Shown here in pieces: positions 9,136 to 19,267 of a stretch of DNA of 64,000 bases. The translations under genes were made by a program, and so were the position numbers. The stretch comes from Thalassotalea euphylliae. Lineage in GTDB: Bacteria; Pseudomonadota; Gammaproteobacteria; Enterobacterales; Alteromonadaceae. The stretch lies in the NCBI RefSeq assembly GCF_003390395.1, contig NZ_QUOV01000001.1, forward strand, positions 3,224,001 to 3,288,000, in the 5' to 3' direction. The notes beneath the pieces were generated by a model. The model ran no database searches. It worked only from the letters and a program-made list of their open reading frames with translations, and was not told the DNA's origin. Each line of letters opens with the position of its first letter. Within the stretch, counting starts at the first letter, position 1.

Positions 9136-9960
9136 TTAACCGTAACGTCCGGTAATGTAATCTTCGGTTTGTTTCTTCGCAGGTGTTGTAAACAGCGTGT
9201 TAGTGTCGCTGTATTCAATTAAATCACCCATGTACATAAACGCTGTTTGATCAGAAACACGTGCCGCTTGTTGCATGTTGTGAGTCACGATAACAACGGT
9301 GAATTGTTTCTTAAGGTCGTTGATTAGCTCTTCAATCGTTAATGTTGAAATCGGATCAAGTGCTGACGTTGGTTCATCAAGTAGTAATACTTCTGGCTCA
9401 ATCGCAATCGCACGAGCAATAACCAAACGCTGTTGCTGACCACCCGATAGGCCAAGTGCACTGTCGTGTAAACGGTCTTTAACTTCATCCCAAAGCGCCG
9501 CTGCTTTTAGTGAACGCTCAACTGCTTCATCAAGTACACGACGGTTTTTCTCACCAGTAATACGCAAACCGTAAATCACATTTTCGTAGATACTTTTCGG
9601 GAATGGGTTAGGACGTTGGAACACCATGCCTACTTTGCGGCGAAGCGCTGCAACATCGACATGCTTGCCGTAAATGTTCTCACCGTGTAAGTGAATGCCG
9701 CCTTCAATACGACACGTATCAACTAAGTCGTTCATACGGTTGATACAGCGCAATAGTGTTGATTTACCACAACCACTTGGACCGATAAATGCTGTTACCT
9801 GACCTTTTGGTATTTTCATATCAATGCCGTGAAGCGCTTGTTTGTCACCGTAGAACAAGTTCAGATTCTTAATTTCCAGTGCAGTTTGCTCTGGTGACAA
9901 GTTCGCTAAATCTAATGGTGCAGGTACATCACCGAGTGTTTTTGGGGTTACTGTAATCAT
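9136..9960 (-). CDS. pstB: Phosphate ABC transporter ATP-binding protein PstB
   Basis: 274 aa ATPase driving high-affinity phosphate import. The Walker A motif GPSGCGKST is near residue 57, the ABC signature [14 protein letters not shown] near 170, and Walker [13 protein letters not shown] near 192, followed by the switch histidine in [13 protein letters not shown]. The N-terminal extension of about 25 residues before the ABC domain is ordinary for the family. It sits between pstA and phoU, about 116 bases from pstA, on one transcript with them. Confidence 0.97.
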   Translation of the reverse strand: MITVTPKTLGDVPAPLDLANLSPEQTALEIKNLNLFYGDKQALHGIDMKIPKGQVTAFIGPSGCGKSTLLRCINRMNDLVDTCRIEGGIHLHGENIYGKHVDVAALRRKVGMVFQRPNPFPKSIYENVIYGLRITGEKNRRVLDEAVERSLKAAALWDEVKDRLHDSALGLSGGQQQRLVIARAIAIEPEVLLLDEPTSALDPISTLTIEELINDLKKQFTVVIVTHNMQQAARVSDQTAFMYMGDLIEYSDTNTLFTTPAKKQTEDYITGRYG

Positions 9961-10076
9961 AACTAATTCTTTTAACCTTTTTTACGGCGCCGCCAGTGCA
10001 GCGCTGATGAAATCTTTGTCTATTTTCAGCCGCTAGCCATACTCAGCTAGCGGTTTAATCTTTGCTGTTACCAGTA

Positions 10077-11714
10077 CTAGTGCTCTAGTGCGCGATATTT
10101 TTCACGTAGCTTGTTACGAATATTAACCGCGGTCATATTCAAGCTAACGATAATAGTCACTAGCAGTAATGCAGTTGCATAAACTAATGGTCGCGCCGCT
10201 TCAACATTCGGGCTTTGGAAACCAACATCATAAATGTGGAAGCCAAGGTGCATAAACTTACGTTCTAAATGTAAGAACGGGAAGTTGCCATCAAGCGGTA
10301 ATGTTGGTGCCATTTTTACCACACCAACCAACATCAGTGGTGCTACTTCACCGGCAGCACGGGCAATTGCCAAAATAATACCGGTCATAATTGCAGGACT
10401 CGCAATTGGCAAAATAATACGCCATAAAGTTTCTGCTTTTGTTGCGCCTAGTGCCAAGCTGCCGTGACGCATTGATGACGGAATACGTGCTAAACCTTCT
10501 TCCGTTGAAACAATCACAACAGGTAGCGTTAGAATCGCTAGTGTTAGCGCTGACCAAAGTACACCTGGCGTACCAAATGTTGGGCTAGGCAGTGTTTCTG
10601 GGTAGAACAAACGGTCTAAGTTGCCACCAACCATGTAAACAAAGAAGCCTAAGCCAAATACACCGTAAACGATTGACGGTACACCGGCTAAGTTAATTAC
10701 CGCGATGCGGATAAGCTTGGTAAAGGCATTTTTCGCTGCGTACTCATGTAAGTAAATCGCGGCAATCACACCAAATGGTGCCACAATCACTGTCATTAAC
10801 AGCACCATTAATACCGTACCGAAAATCGCTGGGAATACCCCGCCCTCGGTGTTAGCTTCACGAGGTTCATCAAAAATGAAACCTGCGATTTGGTCAAAGA
10901 AGGTCGCAACTTTGCCGAAAAAGCTCAACTGGTTGTTGAATGAGATCTTGATGATTTGATCAAAGTTAATCGTAACTAGCTCACCACCCATCGCGCGCAT
11001 TACTACTTGGTCGCGTGATACTTGGCTGCGCAGTGCCATCAAGTCTTTTTCAAGCACTTCATATTCTTTGCGTAGCTCTGCCGCTTGTGCATCTAATTCA
11101 GCTTTAACTTCGTCAGTTAACTCGCCATCAATAATGTATTTGCGTTCTCTTAAACGCAAACGCTCAAGGTTGTAGTTAATTGCACCAATATCAACTTTTT
11201 GTAACTCGCTGATCTCTTCTTGGAACTCATTAACACGCTCTAGCAATTCATCAAGCTTTGATGCATCGGCTTCTTGACCATCAAGAATCACTTTTTCAAC
11301 AAAACCATAGAAGTTACCGTTGCTACGACGCTCAACTACAGCAACGTCAGCAGGTAGGCTACGCTCAGTAATTTGCGGCGCTAAAATCCAACGGAAATCT
11401 AGGCTTACCAACTCACGGTTACCCGTTTTTACCAATAAACGTTCAATGGTGTCTTCGGTAATTTCAACACCTAAGTCAACATGCGATAACTGGCTCGCTG
11501 GAATACGCTCACGGTCGTAAACTTCACCGATCACTACTAATTGCTGACCTTTTTCATCCACCATATTGAACTGATGAATCTTCGACGGCCAAAAGTACGA
11601 TAAACCGTTTGAGGCAATCAACCACAATAGGCCAACTACTGAGATTAAACTTAAGCTAACCCCACCCGCTGATAACCAAACCCAAGGGGAGCCTGTTTTA
11701 AACCAATCTTTCAT
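10077..11714 (-). CDS. pstA: Phosphate ABC transporter permease PstA, long form
   Basis: 545 aa, nearly twice the E. coli protein. After a first transmembrane helix (about residues 14-34) comes a periplasmic insert of about 200 residues with a coiled coil (about 160-240). The classical permease domain (about 285-540) then carries the conserved ATPase-docking loop LGATKAETLWRIILPIA. The long form is common in marine Alteromonadales and Vibrionales. It follows pstC by 16 bases. The insert's role is unknown; contact with PstS or the cell envelope is conceivable. Confidence 0.95.
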   Translation of the reverse strand: MKDWFKTGSPWVWLSAGGVSLSLISVVGLLWLIASNGLSYFWPSKIHQFNMVDEKGQQLVVIGEVYDRERIPASQLSHVDLGVEITEDTIERLLVKTGNRELVSLDFRWILAPQITERSLPADVAVVERRSNGNFYGFVEKVILDGQEADASKLDELLERVNEFQEEISELQKVDIGAINYNLERLRLRERKYIIDGELTDEVKAELDAQAAELRKEYEVLEKDLMALRSQVSRDQVVMRAMGGELVTINFDQIIKISFNNQLSFFGKVATFFDQIAGFIFDEPREANTEGGVFPAIFGTVLMVLLMTVIVAPFGVIAAIYLHEYAAKNAFTKLIRIAVINLAGVPSIVYGVFGLGFFVYMVGGNLDRLFYPETLPSPTFGTPGVLWSALTLAILTLPVVIVSTEEGLARIPSSMRHGSLALGATKAETLWRIILPIASPAIMTGIILAIARAAGEVAPLMLVGVVKMAPTLPLDGNFPFLHLERKFMHLGFHIYDVGFQSPNVEAARPLVYATALLLVTIIVSLNMTAVNIRNKLREKYRALEH

Positions 11715-11730
11715 TTAATCAATCCTTCCC

Positions 11731-13956
11731 TTACAACGAGCTGTATTTTTCTCTGAGACGTTGGCGTACAAATTCCGCCAGCGTATTGAATACGAATGTG
11801 AACACGAATAGCACGAATGCGGCTAAGAATAGAATGCGGTAGTGCGAGCTACCCACTTCTGATTCAGGCATTTCAACAGCGATATTCGCTGATAAAGTAC
11901 GCATACCTTGGAAGATACTCCAATCGAGTACTGGCGTATTACCCGTTGCCATCAATACGATCATGGTTTCACCAACCGCACGACCAAGCCCCATCATAAT
12001 CGCTGAGAAAATACCTGGACTTGCCGTTAATAAAACAACTTTTACCAGTGTTTGCCATGGCGTAGCACCTAGTGCTAATGAACCACTGGTTAAGTGTTTA
12101 GGTACACTGAAAATCGCATCTTCAGCCATTGAGAAAATGGTCGGAACTACGGCAAAGCCCATTGCAATACCAACAACTAACGCATTACGTTGGTCAAATG
12201 AAATACCTAAATCATTGGTAATGTATTGACGAATATCGCCACCAAAGAACAAGCTTTCCATCACTGGTGATAACGAAAATGCTAAGAAGCCCGCTAAAAT
12301 CAAAATAGGAATTAAGATGATAGGAGCCCACTCTTCAGGCAGCTTCGCCTTATATTCACGTGGTAACTTGAACCAAGTGAAAGCAGTTAAAAACGTCGCT
12401 ACTGGTAGGAAAATTAGCAGTAGGACAATGGCAGGTAAGTAATCTTCAATTAGTGGTGCTAACCAAAGGCCCGCTAAGAAACCAAGAATTACCGTTGGTA
12501 ATGCTTCCATTAACTCGATGGTAGGTTTTACTTTTTTGCGCAATGCCGGTGGCATAAAGTAAGCGGTGTAGATTGCCGCGCTTAACGCTAACGGTACAGC
12601 AAATAACATTGCGTAAGCTGCTGCTTTCATCGTACCGAATGAAATAGGAACTAACGAGAATTTCGATTCGAAATCATCGGCACCACCAGTTGATTGCCAG
12701 ATGTAATCTGGCTCAGGGTAACCTTCATACCAAACTTCTTGCCATAACGCCTTCCACGTTACTTCAGGGTGTTCATTGTGCAATGCGATTAGCGCTAAGC
12801 TACTGCCATCAGCGGCAATTAAGGCATCGGCACGTGGCGCAATCGCCAAGGCTTTTGGCATTTCTTTCGCAATGGCACCATGCCATAAGTCGGCATCACT
12901 TGTGGTGTAGAAAATACCCATTTCACCAGATGCGGTCATGGTGTAGAAACTCTTGCGGAACATCTCAGTGTAGATGCCAGCAACCGCTTCAGTTTCGCTT
13001 GCACTAAAGCGACGAATTTCTTGGAATTGACGACCTTTTTTACCCGCGACTTCAAACCACTGGCTAACTTGACCTTGGCTGTCACCAAACAGTACTGATG
13101 AACCACCAGAAAGCAACGCCATCGCAGTAATATCAACGTTTTCGGCAACAATGTTCGTTAGCTCGGCTTTAACATCTACGCTGAACTCATCGTCCATGTC
13201 GTAGACAGTAACTTGGTTACCAGAACGAACAAACGCCATCATTAAGTCAGGTGTGACCATGATGTCATCAACCTTTGTGCCGTCAAACTCAATTTCTTGA
13301 TAAACAGGCTCAAATTCAGGGTCATAGTTAAAGTCATCATCTGCAACTAAGGTTGTTTTGATCAGGCGCTGATCATCAGTAAAAGCCACAAACGTTGCTT
13401 TTTCATCGTTCATCGCAAAACCAAGCTTAGTAATACCTTGTTCTTGCTCATCAATTGGCAAGGCTTCTTCACCTAACGGGTAGATAATTGAAGGCGTAAT
13501 ATCACGGCTATCTCTTGGGTAAATTGCCGTAAACTTTGCTGCGATTAAGCTAACTTCACCTTCGTTATCGATAATTAAGTGGCGACCGTTATCCGCTGCA
13601 ATAACCTTGGCAATACCGCCAGCAAACAATTGCTCAGATAAGATTTGGCTACCTTGTGCACGAAAATCACTTTCCGACATTTGGTAGAAAGTCATATAAC
13701 CTTCTGAATCTAGTTGATAAGCAACTTCTTTTAGCTCATCTAGGCCCGTTGCCAAAATGTTTCCATTGGCTTGAACACTGATTTCATTTACTGGCTCGAC
13801 GTCAGCTGATTCGAAAATCGGCTTAATCACGTAAAGCAAGTACAAGAAGATTAAGATCAAAGTAAATAGCACCATGACACCTCCCAAGGAGATGAACCAT
13901 TTGGCTAGCTTATTTTTCACCTGACGTATGTCAGCTGATTGAGACGCTATAGACAC
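11731..13956 (-). CDS. pstC: Phosphate ABC transporter permease PstC, long form
   Basis: 741 aa against about 320 in E. coli. One N-terminal transmembrane helix (about residues 22-45) precedes a periplasmic region of about 400 residues. That region has beta-repeat character (recurring hydrophobic strands, as in propeller or WD-like domains). The C-terminal permease core (about 445-735) holds the LGATPWQTLVKVVLLTA coupling loop and GRAVGETMIVLMATG. It is the first gene of the operon, preceded by a clear triple-unit Pho box at 14007-14032. PstS is not in this operon; it lies 11 kb to the right. Confidence 0.95.
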   Translation of the reverse strand: MSIASQSADIRQVKNKLAKWFISLGGVMVLFTLILIFLYLLYVIKPIFESADVEPVNEISVQANGNILATGLDELKEVAYQLDSEGYMTFYQMSESDFRAQGSQILSEQLFAGGIAKVIAADNGRHLIIDNEGEVSLIAAKFTAIYPRDSRDITPSIIYPLGEEALPIDEQEQGITKLGFAMNDEKATFVAFTDDQRLIKTTLVADDDFNYDPEFEPVYQEIEFDGTKVDDIMVTPDLMMAFVRSGNQVTVYDMDDEFSVDVKAELTNIVAENVDITAMALLSGGSSVLFGDSQGQVSQWFEVAGKKGRQFQEIRRFSASETEAVAGIYTEMFRKSFYTMTASGEMGIFYTTSDADLWHGAIAKEMPKALAIAPRADALIAADGSSLALIALHNEHPEVTWKALWQEVWYEGYPEPDYIWQSTGGADDFESKFSLVPISFGTMKAAAYAMLFAVPLALSAAIYTAYFMPPALRKKVKPTIELMEALPTVILGFLAGLWLAPLIEDYLPAIVLLLIFLPVATFLTAFTWFKLPREYKAKLPEEWAPIILIPILILAGFLAFSLSPVMESLFFGGDIRQYITNDLGISFDQRNALVVGIAMGFAVVPTIFSMAEDAIFSVPKHLTSGSLALGATPWQTLVKVVLLTASPGIFSAIMMGLGRAVGETMIVLMATGNTPVLDWSIFQGMRTLSANIAVEMPESEVGSSHYRILFLAAFVLFVFTFVFNTLAEFVRQRLREKYSSL

Positions 13957-14003
13957 TCAATTTACCTACATTAAATGATGGGATTAAAAAACTGGCGAGA
14001 GTA

Positions 14004-14033
14004 TAAGACAGAAATATGACAGTTATGTGACAA
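14004..14033 (-). promoter_or_regulatory. Pho box upstream of pstC
   Basis: On the minus strand three direct repeats run at exact 11-bp spacing: TGTCACATAAC, TGTCATATTTC, TGTCTTATAC. The GACA cores on the plus strand start at 14007, 14018 and 14029. This matches the PhoB-binding pattern (TGTCA plus an AT-rich 6-mer, 11-bp period). It predicts strong PhoB activation of pstCAB-phoU under phosphate limitation. Confidence 0.88.
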
Positions 14034-14145
14034 AGAGAAATTCACAAAACTGTCATAAATAGAGATACCCCTTATTTAATCAGGGGTATAGGGATTTTTG
14101 ACCTTTTGGTTAATAGAGCGTATTGACGTTTCAGGGTTGTTTTTG

Positions 14146-14345
14146 CAGCAGCCTGTTTGGTTTTTATAGCAGGCGGAGCAGGTGCAGTGTAGTTATTCTC
14201 CATAAATCCTGCGACAACGCACTAGAAAATCCAAACAGGCGCTGCCCTGCGGGTTTATCTAAACACTCCCTGTTCATTGTTGCTCGTTTTTTATAGGGAA
14301 CCCCCCTAAAGCAAATCGAGCGCCGCGATCAGAAAGCGTTTAGAT
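14146..14345. repeat. Nested inverted-repeat block downstream of fadD-like gene
   Basis: CAGCCTGTTTGG (ending 14160) pairs with CCAAACAGGCGCTG (14231-14244). Further right TCTAAAC (about 14258) pairs with GTTTAGA (about 14339), enclosing GCTCG/CGAGC and TAGGG/CCCTA stems. The motif ATCCTGCGACAA (14205-14216) followed by CAGGCGCTG (14236-14244) recurs in weaker form at 43860-43914. It may be a structured RNA, a 3'-UTR element, or a copy of a dispersed palindromic repeat. Confidence 0.45.
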
Positions 14346-14389
14346 TGAACAAAATTCAACCTCCAAAGGCCAACACGCTCTACTATTTT

Positions 14390-15973
14390 TTACGCGCTTC
14401 TCAGCTCACGGCGTAAGATTTTACCTACAGTAGACTTTGGTAACTCATCAATAAATGCGACTTTCTTCGGTACCTTGTAAGGCGTTAAGTGCTCTTTACA
14501 AAAGCCACGTACGTCTTCTTCGGTTAAGCCTGCATCAGGTTTTAGCACCACGAAGGCAGCCACTTTTTCACCCGTACCGTCGTCAGGTTCGCCAATTACC
14601 GCCGCTTCCAAAATATCATCGTGACGGCTAAGCACGTCTTCGACTTCATTCGGGTAAACATTGAAACCTGAGACAATAATCATATCTTTTAGGCGATCAA
14701 CAATGCGAATGCGTCCATCTTCATCAATAACACCAACATCGCCGGTTTTAAAATAGCCATTAATAATAGATTTAGCCGTTGCTTCTTCTTGCTGCCAGTA
14801 CCCTGACATCACTTGTGGGCCTTTGGCGACAATTTCACCCTCTTGGCCTTGTGCTACAGCTTGGTTGTTTTCATCCCAAATCTGTAGATCTGTATCGACA
14901 AGCGGGAAGCCAATCGTACCTAAGCGCTCATTACCCGGTTGGTTAAAGCAAAGTACCGGCGAGGTTTCTGATAAGCCGTAACCTTCAGAAATCGTACAGC
15001 CGGTAACTTTTAGCCAAATATCCGCAGCACTGTGGGTTAGCGCCGTACCGCCTGAAATCGTCATACGTAGCGAGCTGAAATCTAATTTCACAAAATCTGG
15101 ATGCTGGCACAAACCAACAAACAAGGTGTTGATACCAGTAAAGTGGGTAAAGCGATATGCCGATAAGGTTTTGACAAAGGCATCAATATCACGAGGATTT
15201 GGAATGAGTACATTGTGGGCGCCATGAGCAGCAGCCAAGATCAAGTTCACTAAGAAGGCATAAATATGGTAAAGCGGCAGTGGGCAAATATAGACATCTT
15301 CGCCATCGACACATTTAGGCTTAAAGCGCTGGAATGATTGTTCAGCATTTGCCAGCAAGTTAATTTGAGACAGCATTGCCCCTTTCGATAAACCTGTTGT
15401 CCCGCCTGTATATTGCAGTACAGCCAAGTCGCTTAGCTCGCCAGCGACAGGCGTTAAGCTTTCAACCTTGGCGCCCTGCTCAAGACAATCTAAAAGAGAA
15501 AGGTATTCACCTTGGTAGCGTTTATCAGGCATTAAAAAGTCGGTTGCCTGTGTGACAATCACCTGCTCAATGTCCGTATTGTCGATAATTTGAGTAAGGT
15601 TAGGTAACAAATCCGCCAAAATAACAATCGCTTTGGCACCAGAATCTTTAAACTGATGCTGCATTTCACGTGGCGTGTAGAGCGGGTTAGTGTTAACTAA
15701 CACAACACCAGCAAGCAAGGCACCGTATGCAACAACAGGAAATTGGATCAGATTAGGAAGCTGCACCGCAATACGGTCGCCAGCTTTAATATTGGTATGC
15801 TGTTGTAAGTATTTACTGAAATTTAATGCCTGCTCGTAAGTTTGTGCGAAAGAAAATGTTTGGCCTAAACAACTAAATGCGGGCTTGTCGGCAAACTTTG
15901 TACAGCTTTCTGTAATAAGTTCAGCCAGTGACGAAAGACCATGAAGATCAATATTATTTTCATTTTTTGTCAT
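14390..15973 (-). CDS. FadD-like long-chain acyl-CoA synthetase
   Basis: Activates fatty acids with ATP and CoA through an acyl-adenylate. The AMP-binding P-loop YTGGTTGLSKGAML lies near residue 205. The A8 hinge region contains FKTGDVGVID and DRLKDMIIVSGFNVYPNEVE. The C-terminal catalytic lysine sits in LPKSTVGKILRREL. I start it at the ATG at 15973 (527 aa, GGAA nine bases upstream). The frame stays open to 16171, but that extra leader of 66 residues is unlike the family. FNVYPNEVE is FadD-like, yet this may be one of several paralogues, so I withhold a symbol. Confidence 0.9.
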   Translation of the reverse strand: MTKNENNIDLHGLSSLAELITESCTKFADKPAFSCLGQTFSFAQTYEQALNFSKYLQQHTNIKAGDRIAVQLPNLIQFPVVAYGALLAGVVLVNTNPLYTPREMQHQFKDSGAKAIVILADLLPNLTQIIDNTDIEQVIVTQATDFLMPDKRYQGEYLSLLDCLEQGAKVESLTPVAGELSDLAVLQYTGGTTGLSKGAMLSQINLLANAEQSFQRFKPKCVDGEDVYICPLPLYHIYAFLVNLILAAAHGAHNVLIPNPRDIDAFVKTLSAYRFTHFTGINTLFVGLCQHPDFVKLDFSSLRMTISGGTALTHSAADIWLKVTGCTISEGYGLSETSPVLCFNQPGNERLGTIGFPLVDTDLQIWDENNQAVAQGQEGEIVAKGPQVMSGYWQQEEATAKSIINGYFKTGDVGVIDEDGRIRIVDRLKDMIIVSGFNVYPNEVEDVLSRHDDILEAAVIGEPDDGTGEKVAAFVVLKPDAGLTEEDVRGFCKEHLTPYKVPKKVAFIDELPKSTVGKILRRELRSA

Positions 15974-16565
15974 TTTGTTATTCCCTGTATTTACATCAAA
16001 TCGGTCAGTCAATGATGCAACAATTTCTATGATGCTGAGATCATACCCCGTGAACTGTTTGGTAAGAATGATCAACATGTAACCCATTGTTGAAACATTC
16101 AACAATAGAATGTGCATTCCCTCTCGCCTAATGTCAACAATGGTAATTTTATCAATCACTTTTGCGAACAATCAGTTACATAACTGAAAACAAGACTTAG
16201 CACCTAGCCTAACTCTTGTCGGCACTGGCTAGCCAAGTCACTTAAACAAATGATTTAAATAGGCGTTTTAGCTAGGCTATCTAATACATGTAAGACAATA
16301 GTTCAGCAAAAGAGTGTTTAAACACCTACTTGAAATAGCACGCTGGCAAGTACGTAAACAAACTTAAAACTGTTCTATAACGTGTTAAGTCAGTGCACAG
16401 TACTACGACGCGTTAAGCTTCTATTGCTTATTTAATTGGCTATTTGTTTAGCTATTTATTTGACTATTTATTTCATTATTTATTTGAATTGGAAACTCGC
16501 ATCTTACCTAGCCTTGGGTATAAAATATTGGTCATTCAAACATTCATTTATTAAGAAGGTTTTTC
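15974..16565. other. Divergent intergenic region fadD-like / ettA
   Basis: About 590 bases carrying the two divergent promoters. I cannot identify a convincing operator. The right half holds an AT-rich imperfect tandem repeat (16439-16487). The left part is open in the frame of the acyl-CoA synthetase, but I judge it non-coding. Confidence 0.45.
16439..16487. repeat. Imperfect 12-13 bp AT-rich tandem repeat
   Basis: About four copies of a (G)CTATTTATTTGA-like unit in tandem, located 80-130 bases upstream of the ettA start. It could have arisen by replication slippage. Confidence 0.6.
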
Positions 16566-18239
16566 ATGGCATTGCCAGATAAATTTATTTACTCGATGCA
16601 CCGTGTCTCAAAAGTGGTGCCACCTAAGCGCACTATATTAAAAGACATTTCATTATCGTTTTTCCCTGGCGCAAAAATTGGTGTGTTAGGTTTAAACGGT
16701 GCTGGTAAGTCAACATTACTTCGCATTATGGCGGGCGTTGACAAGGAATTTGAAGGTGAAGCGCACGCATTAGCTGGCACCAATATTGGCTACTTGCCGC
16801 AAGAACCTGAACTTGACGAAAACAAGACTGTTCGCGAAGTGGTCGAAGAAGGTGTTTCTATTGTAAAAGATGCCATGGCACGCCTTGATCAAGTTTACGC
16901 AGCCTACGCTGAACCTGACGCAGACTTCGACGCATTAGCTAAAGAGCAAGGTGAATTAGAGGCTATTTTAGCCAGCGCTGATGGTCACAACTTAGACAAC
17001 CAACTTGAACGTGCCGCAGATGCCCTTCGCCTACCTGATTGGGACCAAAAAGTTGGCGTATTAAGTGGTGGTGAGCGCCGCCGTGTTGCACTTTGTCGTT
17101 TATTACTGCAAAAACCAGACATGTTGTTACTCGACGAACCGACTAACCACTTGGATGCAGAATCGGTTGCTTGGTTAGAGCGCTTCTTACACGACTACAC
17201 AGGTACTGTTGTGGCTATAACGCATGACCGTTACTTCCTTGATAACGTTGCTGGATGGATTCTAGAGCTTGACCGTGGTGAAGGTATTCCATGGGAAGGT
17301 AACTACTCTTCATGGCTAGAGCAAAAAGAAAAACGCTTAGAAATTGAAGCTAAATCTGAAAGTGCTCGCCAAAAAACCATCAAGCAAGAGCTTGAATGGG
17401 TGCGTCAAAGCCCGAAAGCACGTCAATCAAAGAACAAAGCCCGTATGGCACGTTTTGAAGAGCTGAACAGTCAAGATCATCAAAAACGTAACGAAACCAA
17501 CGAGCTATACATTCCACCTGGACCGCGTTTAGGTGACAAAGTACTAGAAGTTAATAACCTAACCAAATCATTTGGCGACCGCGTACTGATTGACGATTTA
17601 AGCTTCTCAATTCCTAAAGGGGCGATTGTTGGTATTATCGGTGCTAACGGTGCAGGTAAATCTACACTATTCAAAATGTTGTCAAATACTGAGCAACCAG
17701 ACTCAGGTACCGTCGAATTAGGCGACACGGTAAAACTGGCCAGTGTTGACCAATTCCGTGACGACATGGATGGCAAAAATACGGTTTATCAAGAAATTTC
17801 TGAAGGCCACGACATTATTGAAATTGGCACATACGAAATTAACGCCCGCGCCTATTGTTCACGCTTCAATTTCAAAGGTAATGACCAACAGAAATTCATT
17901 GGTGACTTATCAGGTGGTGAGCGCAACCGTGTACATTTAGCTAAGCTAGTGAAAACTGGCGGTAACTTATTACTACTGGATGAGCCTACCAATGACCTTG
18001 ATGTTGAAACCTTGCGTGCACTTGAGGAAGCTTTATTAGAATTCCCAGGTTGTGCCATGGTAATTTCCCATGACCGTTGGTTCCTTGACCGTATTGCTAC
18101 CCATATCATTGATTATCGTGACGAGGGTCAAGTTAACTTCTTCGAGGGCAACTTTACCGATTACGATGCATGGCTGAAAAAAACGCTTGGACCTGATGCA
18201 AATCAACCACATCGCATTAAATACAAAAAAATCAGTTAA
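16566..18239 (+). CDS. ettA: Energy-dependent translational throttle protein EttA (ABC-F)
   Basis: 557 aa soluble ABC-F ATPase that binds the ribosomal E site and gates the first elongation steps according to the ATP/ADP ratio. Two ABC domains each have intact motifs: GLNGAGKST (about residue 42) with LSGGERRRVALCR, and GANGAGKST (about residue 360) with LSGGERNRVHLAK. Both Walker B motifs are LLLLDEPTN. The arm insert and the linker rich in R/K around KARQSKNKARMAR are present. The N-terminal YSMHRVSKVVPPKRTILKD is nearly E. coli EttA with a few extra residues. It stands alone with a terminator behind it. Confidence 0.96.
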   Translation: MALPDKFIYSMHRVSKVVPPKRTILKDISLSFFPGAKIGVLGLNGAGKSTLLRIMAGVDKEFEGEAHALAGTNIGYLPQEPELDENKTVREVVEEGVSIVKDAMARLDQVYAAYAEPDADFDALAKEQGELEAILASADGHNLDNQLERAADALRLPDWDQKVGVLSGGERRRVALCRLLLQKPDMLLLDEPTNHLDAESVAWLERFLHDYTGTVVAITHDRYFLDNVAGWILELDRGEGIPWEGNYSSWLEQKEKRLEIEAKSESARQKTIKQELEWVRQSPKARQSKNKARMARFEELNSQDHQKRNETNELYIPPGPRLGDKVLEVNNLTKSFGDRVLIDDLSFSIPKGAIVGIIGANGAGKSTLFKMLSNTEQPDSGTVELGDTVKLASVDQFRDDMDGKNTVYQEISEGHDIIEIGTYEINARAYCSRFNFKGNDQQKFIGDLSGGERNRVHLAKLVKTGGNLLLLDEPTNDLDVETLRALEEALLEFPGCAMVISHDRWFLDRIATHIIDYRDEGQVNFFEGNFTDYDAWLKKTLGPDANQPHRIKYKKIS

Positions 18240-18252
18240 TTGATAAATTATT

Positions 18253-18276
18253 AAGGCACCTAAGGGTGCCTTTTTT
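18253..18276 (+). terminator. Terminator of ettA
   Basis: GGCACC / GGTGCC stem with a 4-nt loop followed by six T. Confidence 0.85.
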
Positions 18277-18324
18277 AGTTACAAAGGCTATGCTAAAGCT
18301 AAAATCGGTAACAAAATTTAAGTA

Positions 18325-18699
18325 ATGGAAAATCGACGTCAATTCACCCGTATTCTGTTTTCTATCAAAGCGACCTTGTATGTTGAGGAGCAATTAGAAG
18401 AACAAGCATTTCCTGTTTCTATTCACGACATTTCCCTTAACGGCGCGTTAGTCACAAACCCAAAATGTAACACACCATTGCAAGGTAAATTAGGTCGATT
18501 AGTGTTTAAGTTAGGCGACAGTGATGCCTTAGTGGAAATGCATATTGGCGTGGTACACCAAGAGGCCGATACCATGGGGCTGCAGTGCAACGCCATTGAT
18601 ATTGACAGTGTCACGCACCTACGTCGATTGGTAGAACTTAACTTAGGTGACCAATCTCAGTTAGAAAAAGAACTTTCCCAACTTTCCAAAAGCCAATAG
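18325..18699 (+). CDS. PilZ-domain protein
   Basis: 124 aa. The start MENRRQFTRI has the RxxxR-type c-di-GMP-binding motif (RRQFTR), and HDISLNGALV about 35 residues later matches the second D/NxSxxG signature. The whole protein is a single PilZ domain with a short C-terminal tail, so it probably acts as a small cytoplasmic c-di-GMP receptor. Partner and process (motility, adhesion, envelope) are not readable. It lies between ettA and gcvR, on the same strand; co-transcription with gcvR is possible (70 bases apart). Confidence 0.88.
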   Translation: MENRRQFTRILFSIKATLYVEEQLEEQAFPVSIHDISLNGALVTNPKCNTPLQGKLGRLVFKLGDSDALVEMHIGVVHQEADTMGLQCNAIDIDSVTHLRRLVELNLGDQSQLEKELSQLSKSQ

Positions 18700-18769
18700 C
18701 AGTGATAAAAATCACACCATATTCAACCAACAATTGGCGCCTTTAAGCAACTCATTCAGCGAGGAAATC

Positions 18770-19267
18770 ATGGACCATTTAGTTATAAGTTTAGTTGGTA
18801 AAGACCAACCAGGTATTGTTGATAAGCTATCAGCCATTATTCAGCAGCACCAAGGTAATTGGCAAAACAGTAGCTTGCACCACTTGACTGGTACATTTGC
18901 CGGTGTTATTGAAGTGTCAGCAAGCGCTAATGATATTCAAGCACTCGATAGCGCATTAAAACAGTTGCCTGATTTGCAAGTGCAAACTCAAATCACCTCA
19001 CCAGCAGATAGCGATGAGCAGGCCGCAATCACGTTAGAATTAACGGCCAATGACCGCCAAGGTATCGTACAAGACATTGCTTCTGTGATTCATCATCAAG
19101 GTGGCAACTTGATCAAATTAGTCAGCAAACAAGGGGCGGCGCCACATACTGGCCAAACCATGTTTAACGCCAAGGCGAAAATTCAAGTGAATCAAACTCA
19201 GTTAGACGAGCTTATCTGTGCACTTGAAAACCTAGCGGATGATTTAATGGTAGATATTAGCCAATAG
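18770..19267 (+). CDS. gcvR: GcvR-type ACT-domain protein (glycine cleavage repressor family)
   Basis: 165 aa, two ACT domains in tandem: the first begins HLVISLVGKDQPGIVDK, the second TLELTANDRQGIVQDIA. In E. coli GcvR binds GcvA and represses the glycine cleavage operon when glycine is low. I start it at the ATG at 18770, which has GAGGA at ideal distance; the in-frame TTG at 18734 has none. No gcv genes are in the window, so the specific role comes from family similarity. A more general amino-acid-sensing ACT protein is the alternative. Confidence 0.85.
   Translation: MDHLVISLVGKDQPGIVDKLSAIIQQHQGNWQNSSLHHLTGTFAGVIEVSASANDIQALDSALKQLPDLQVQTQITSPADSDEQAAITLELTANDRQGIVQDIASVIHHQGGNLIKLVSKQGAAPHTGQTMFNAKAKIQVNQTQLDELICALENLADDLMVDISQ

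Larger units (their letters stand above)
13957..14389. other. Intergenic region between fadD-like gene and pstC
   Basis: About 430 bases. Next to pstC lies the Pho box. From about 14140 to 14345 there is a block of nested inverted repeats (listed separately) that could be a structured RNA or a genomic repeat. No protein-coding frame is supported. Confidence 0.5.

Noticed and set aside
15974-16171. N-terminal extension of the acyl-CoA synthetase by 66 codons
   Set aside because: The ATG at 15973 has a ribosome site and gives the family-like start; the extension has no similarity to the family.
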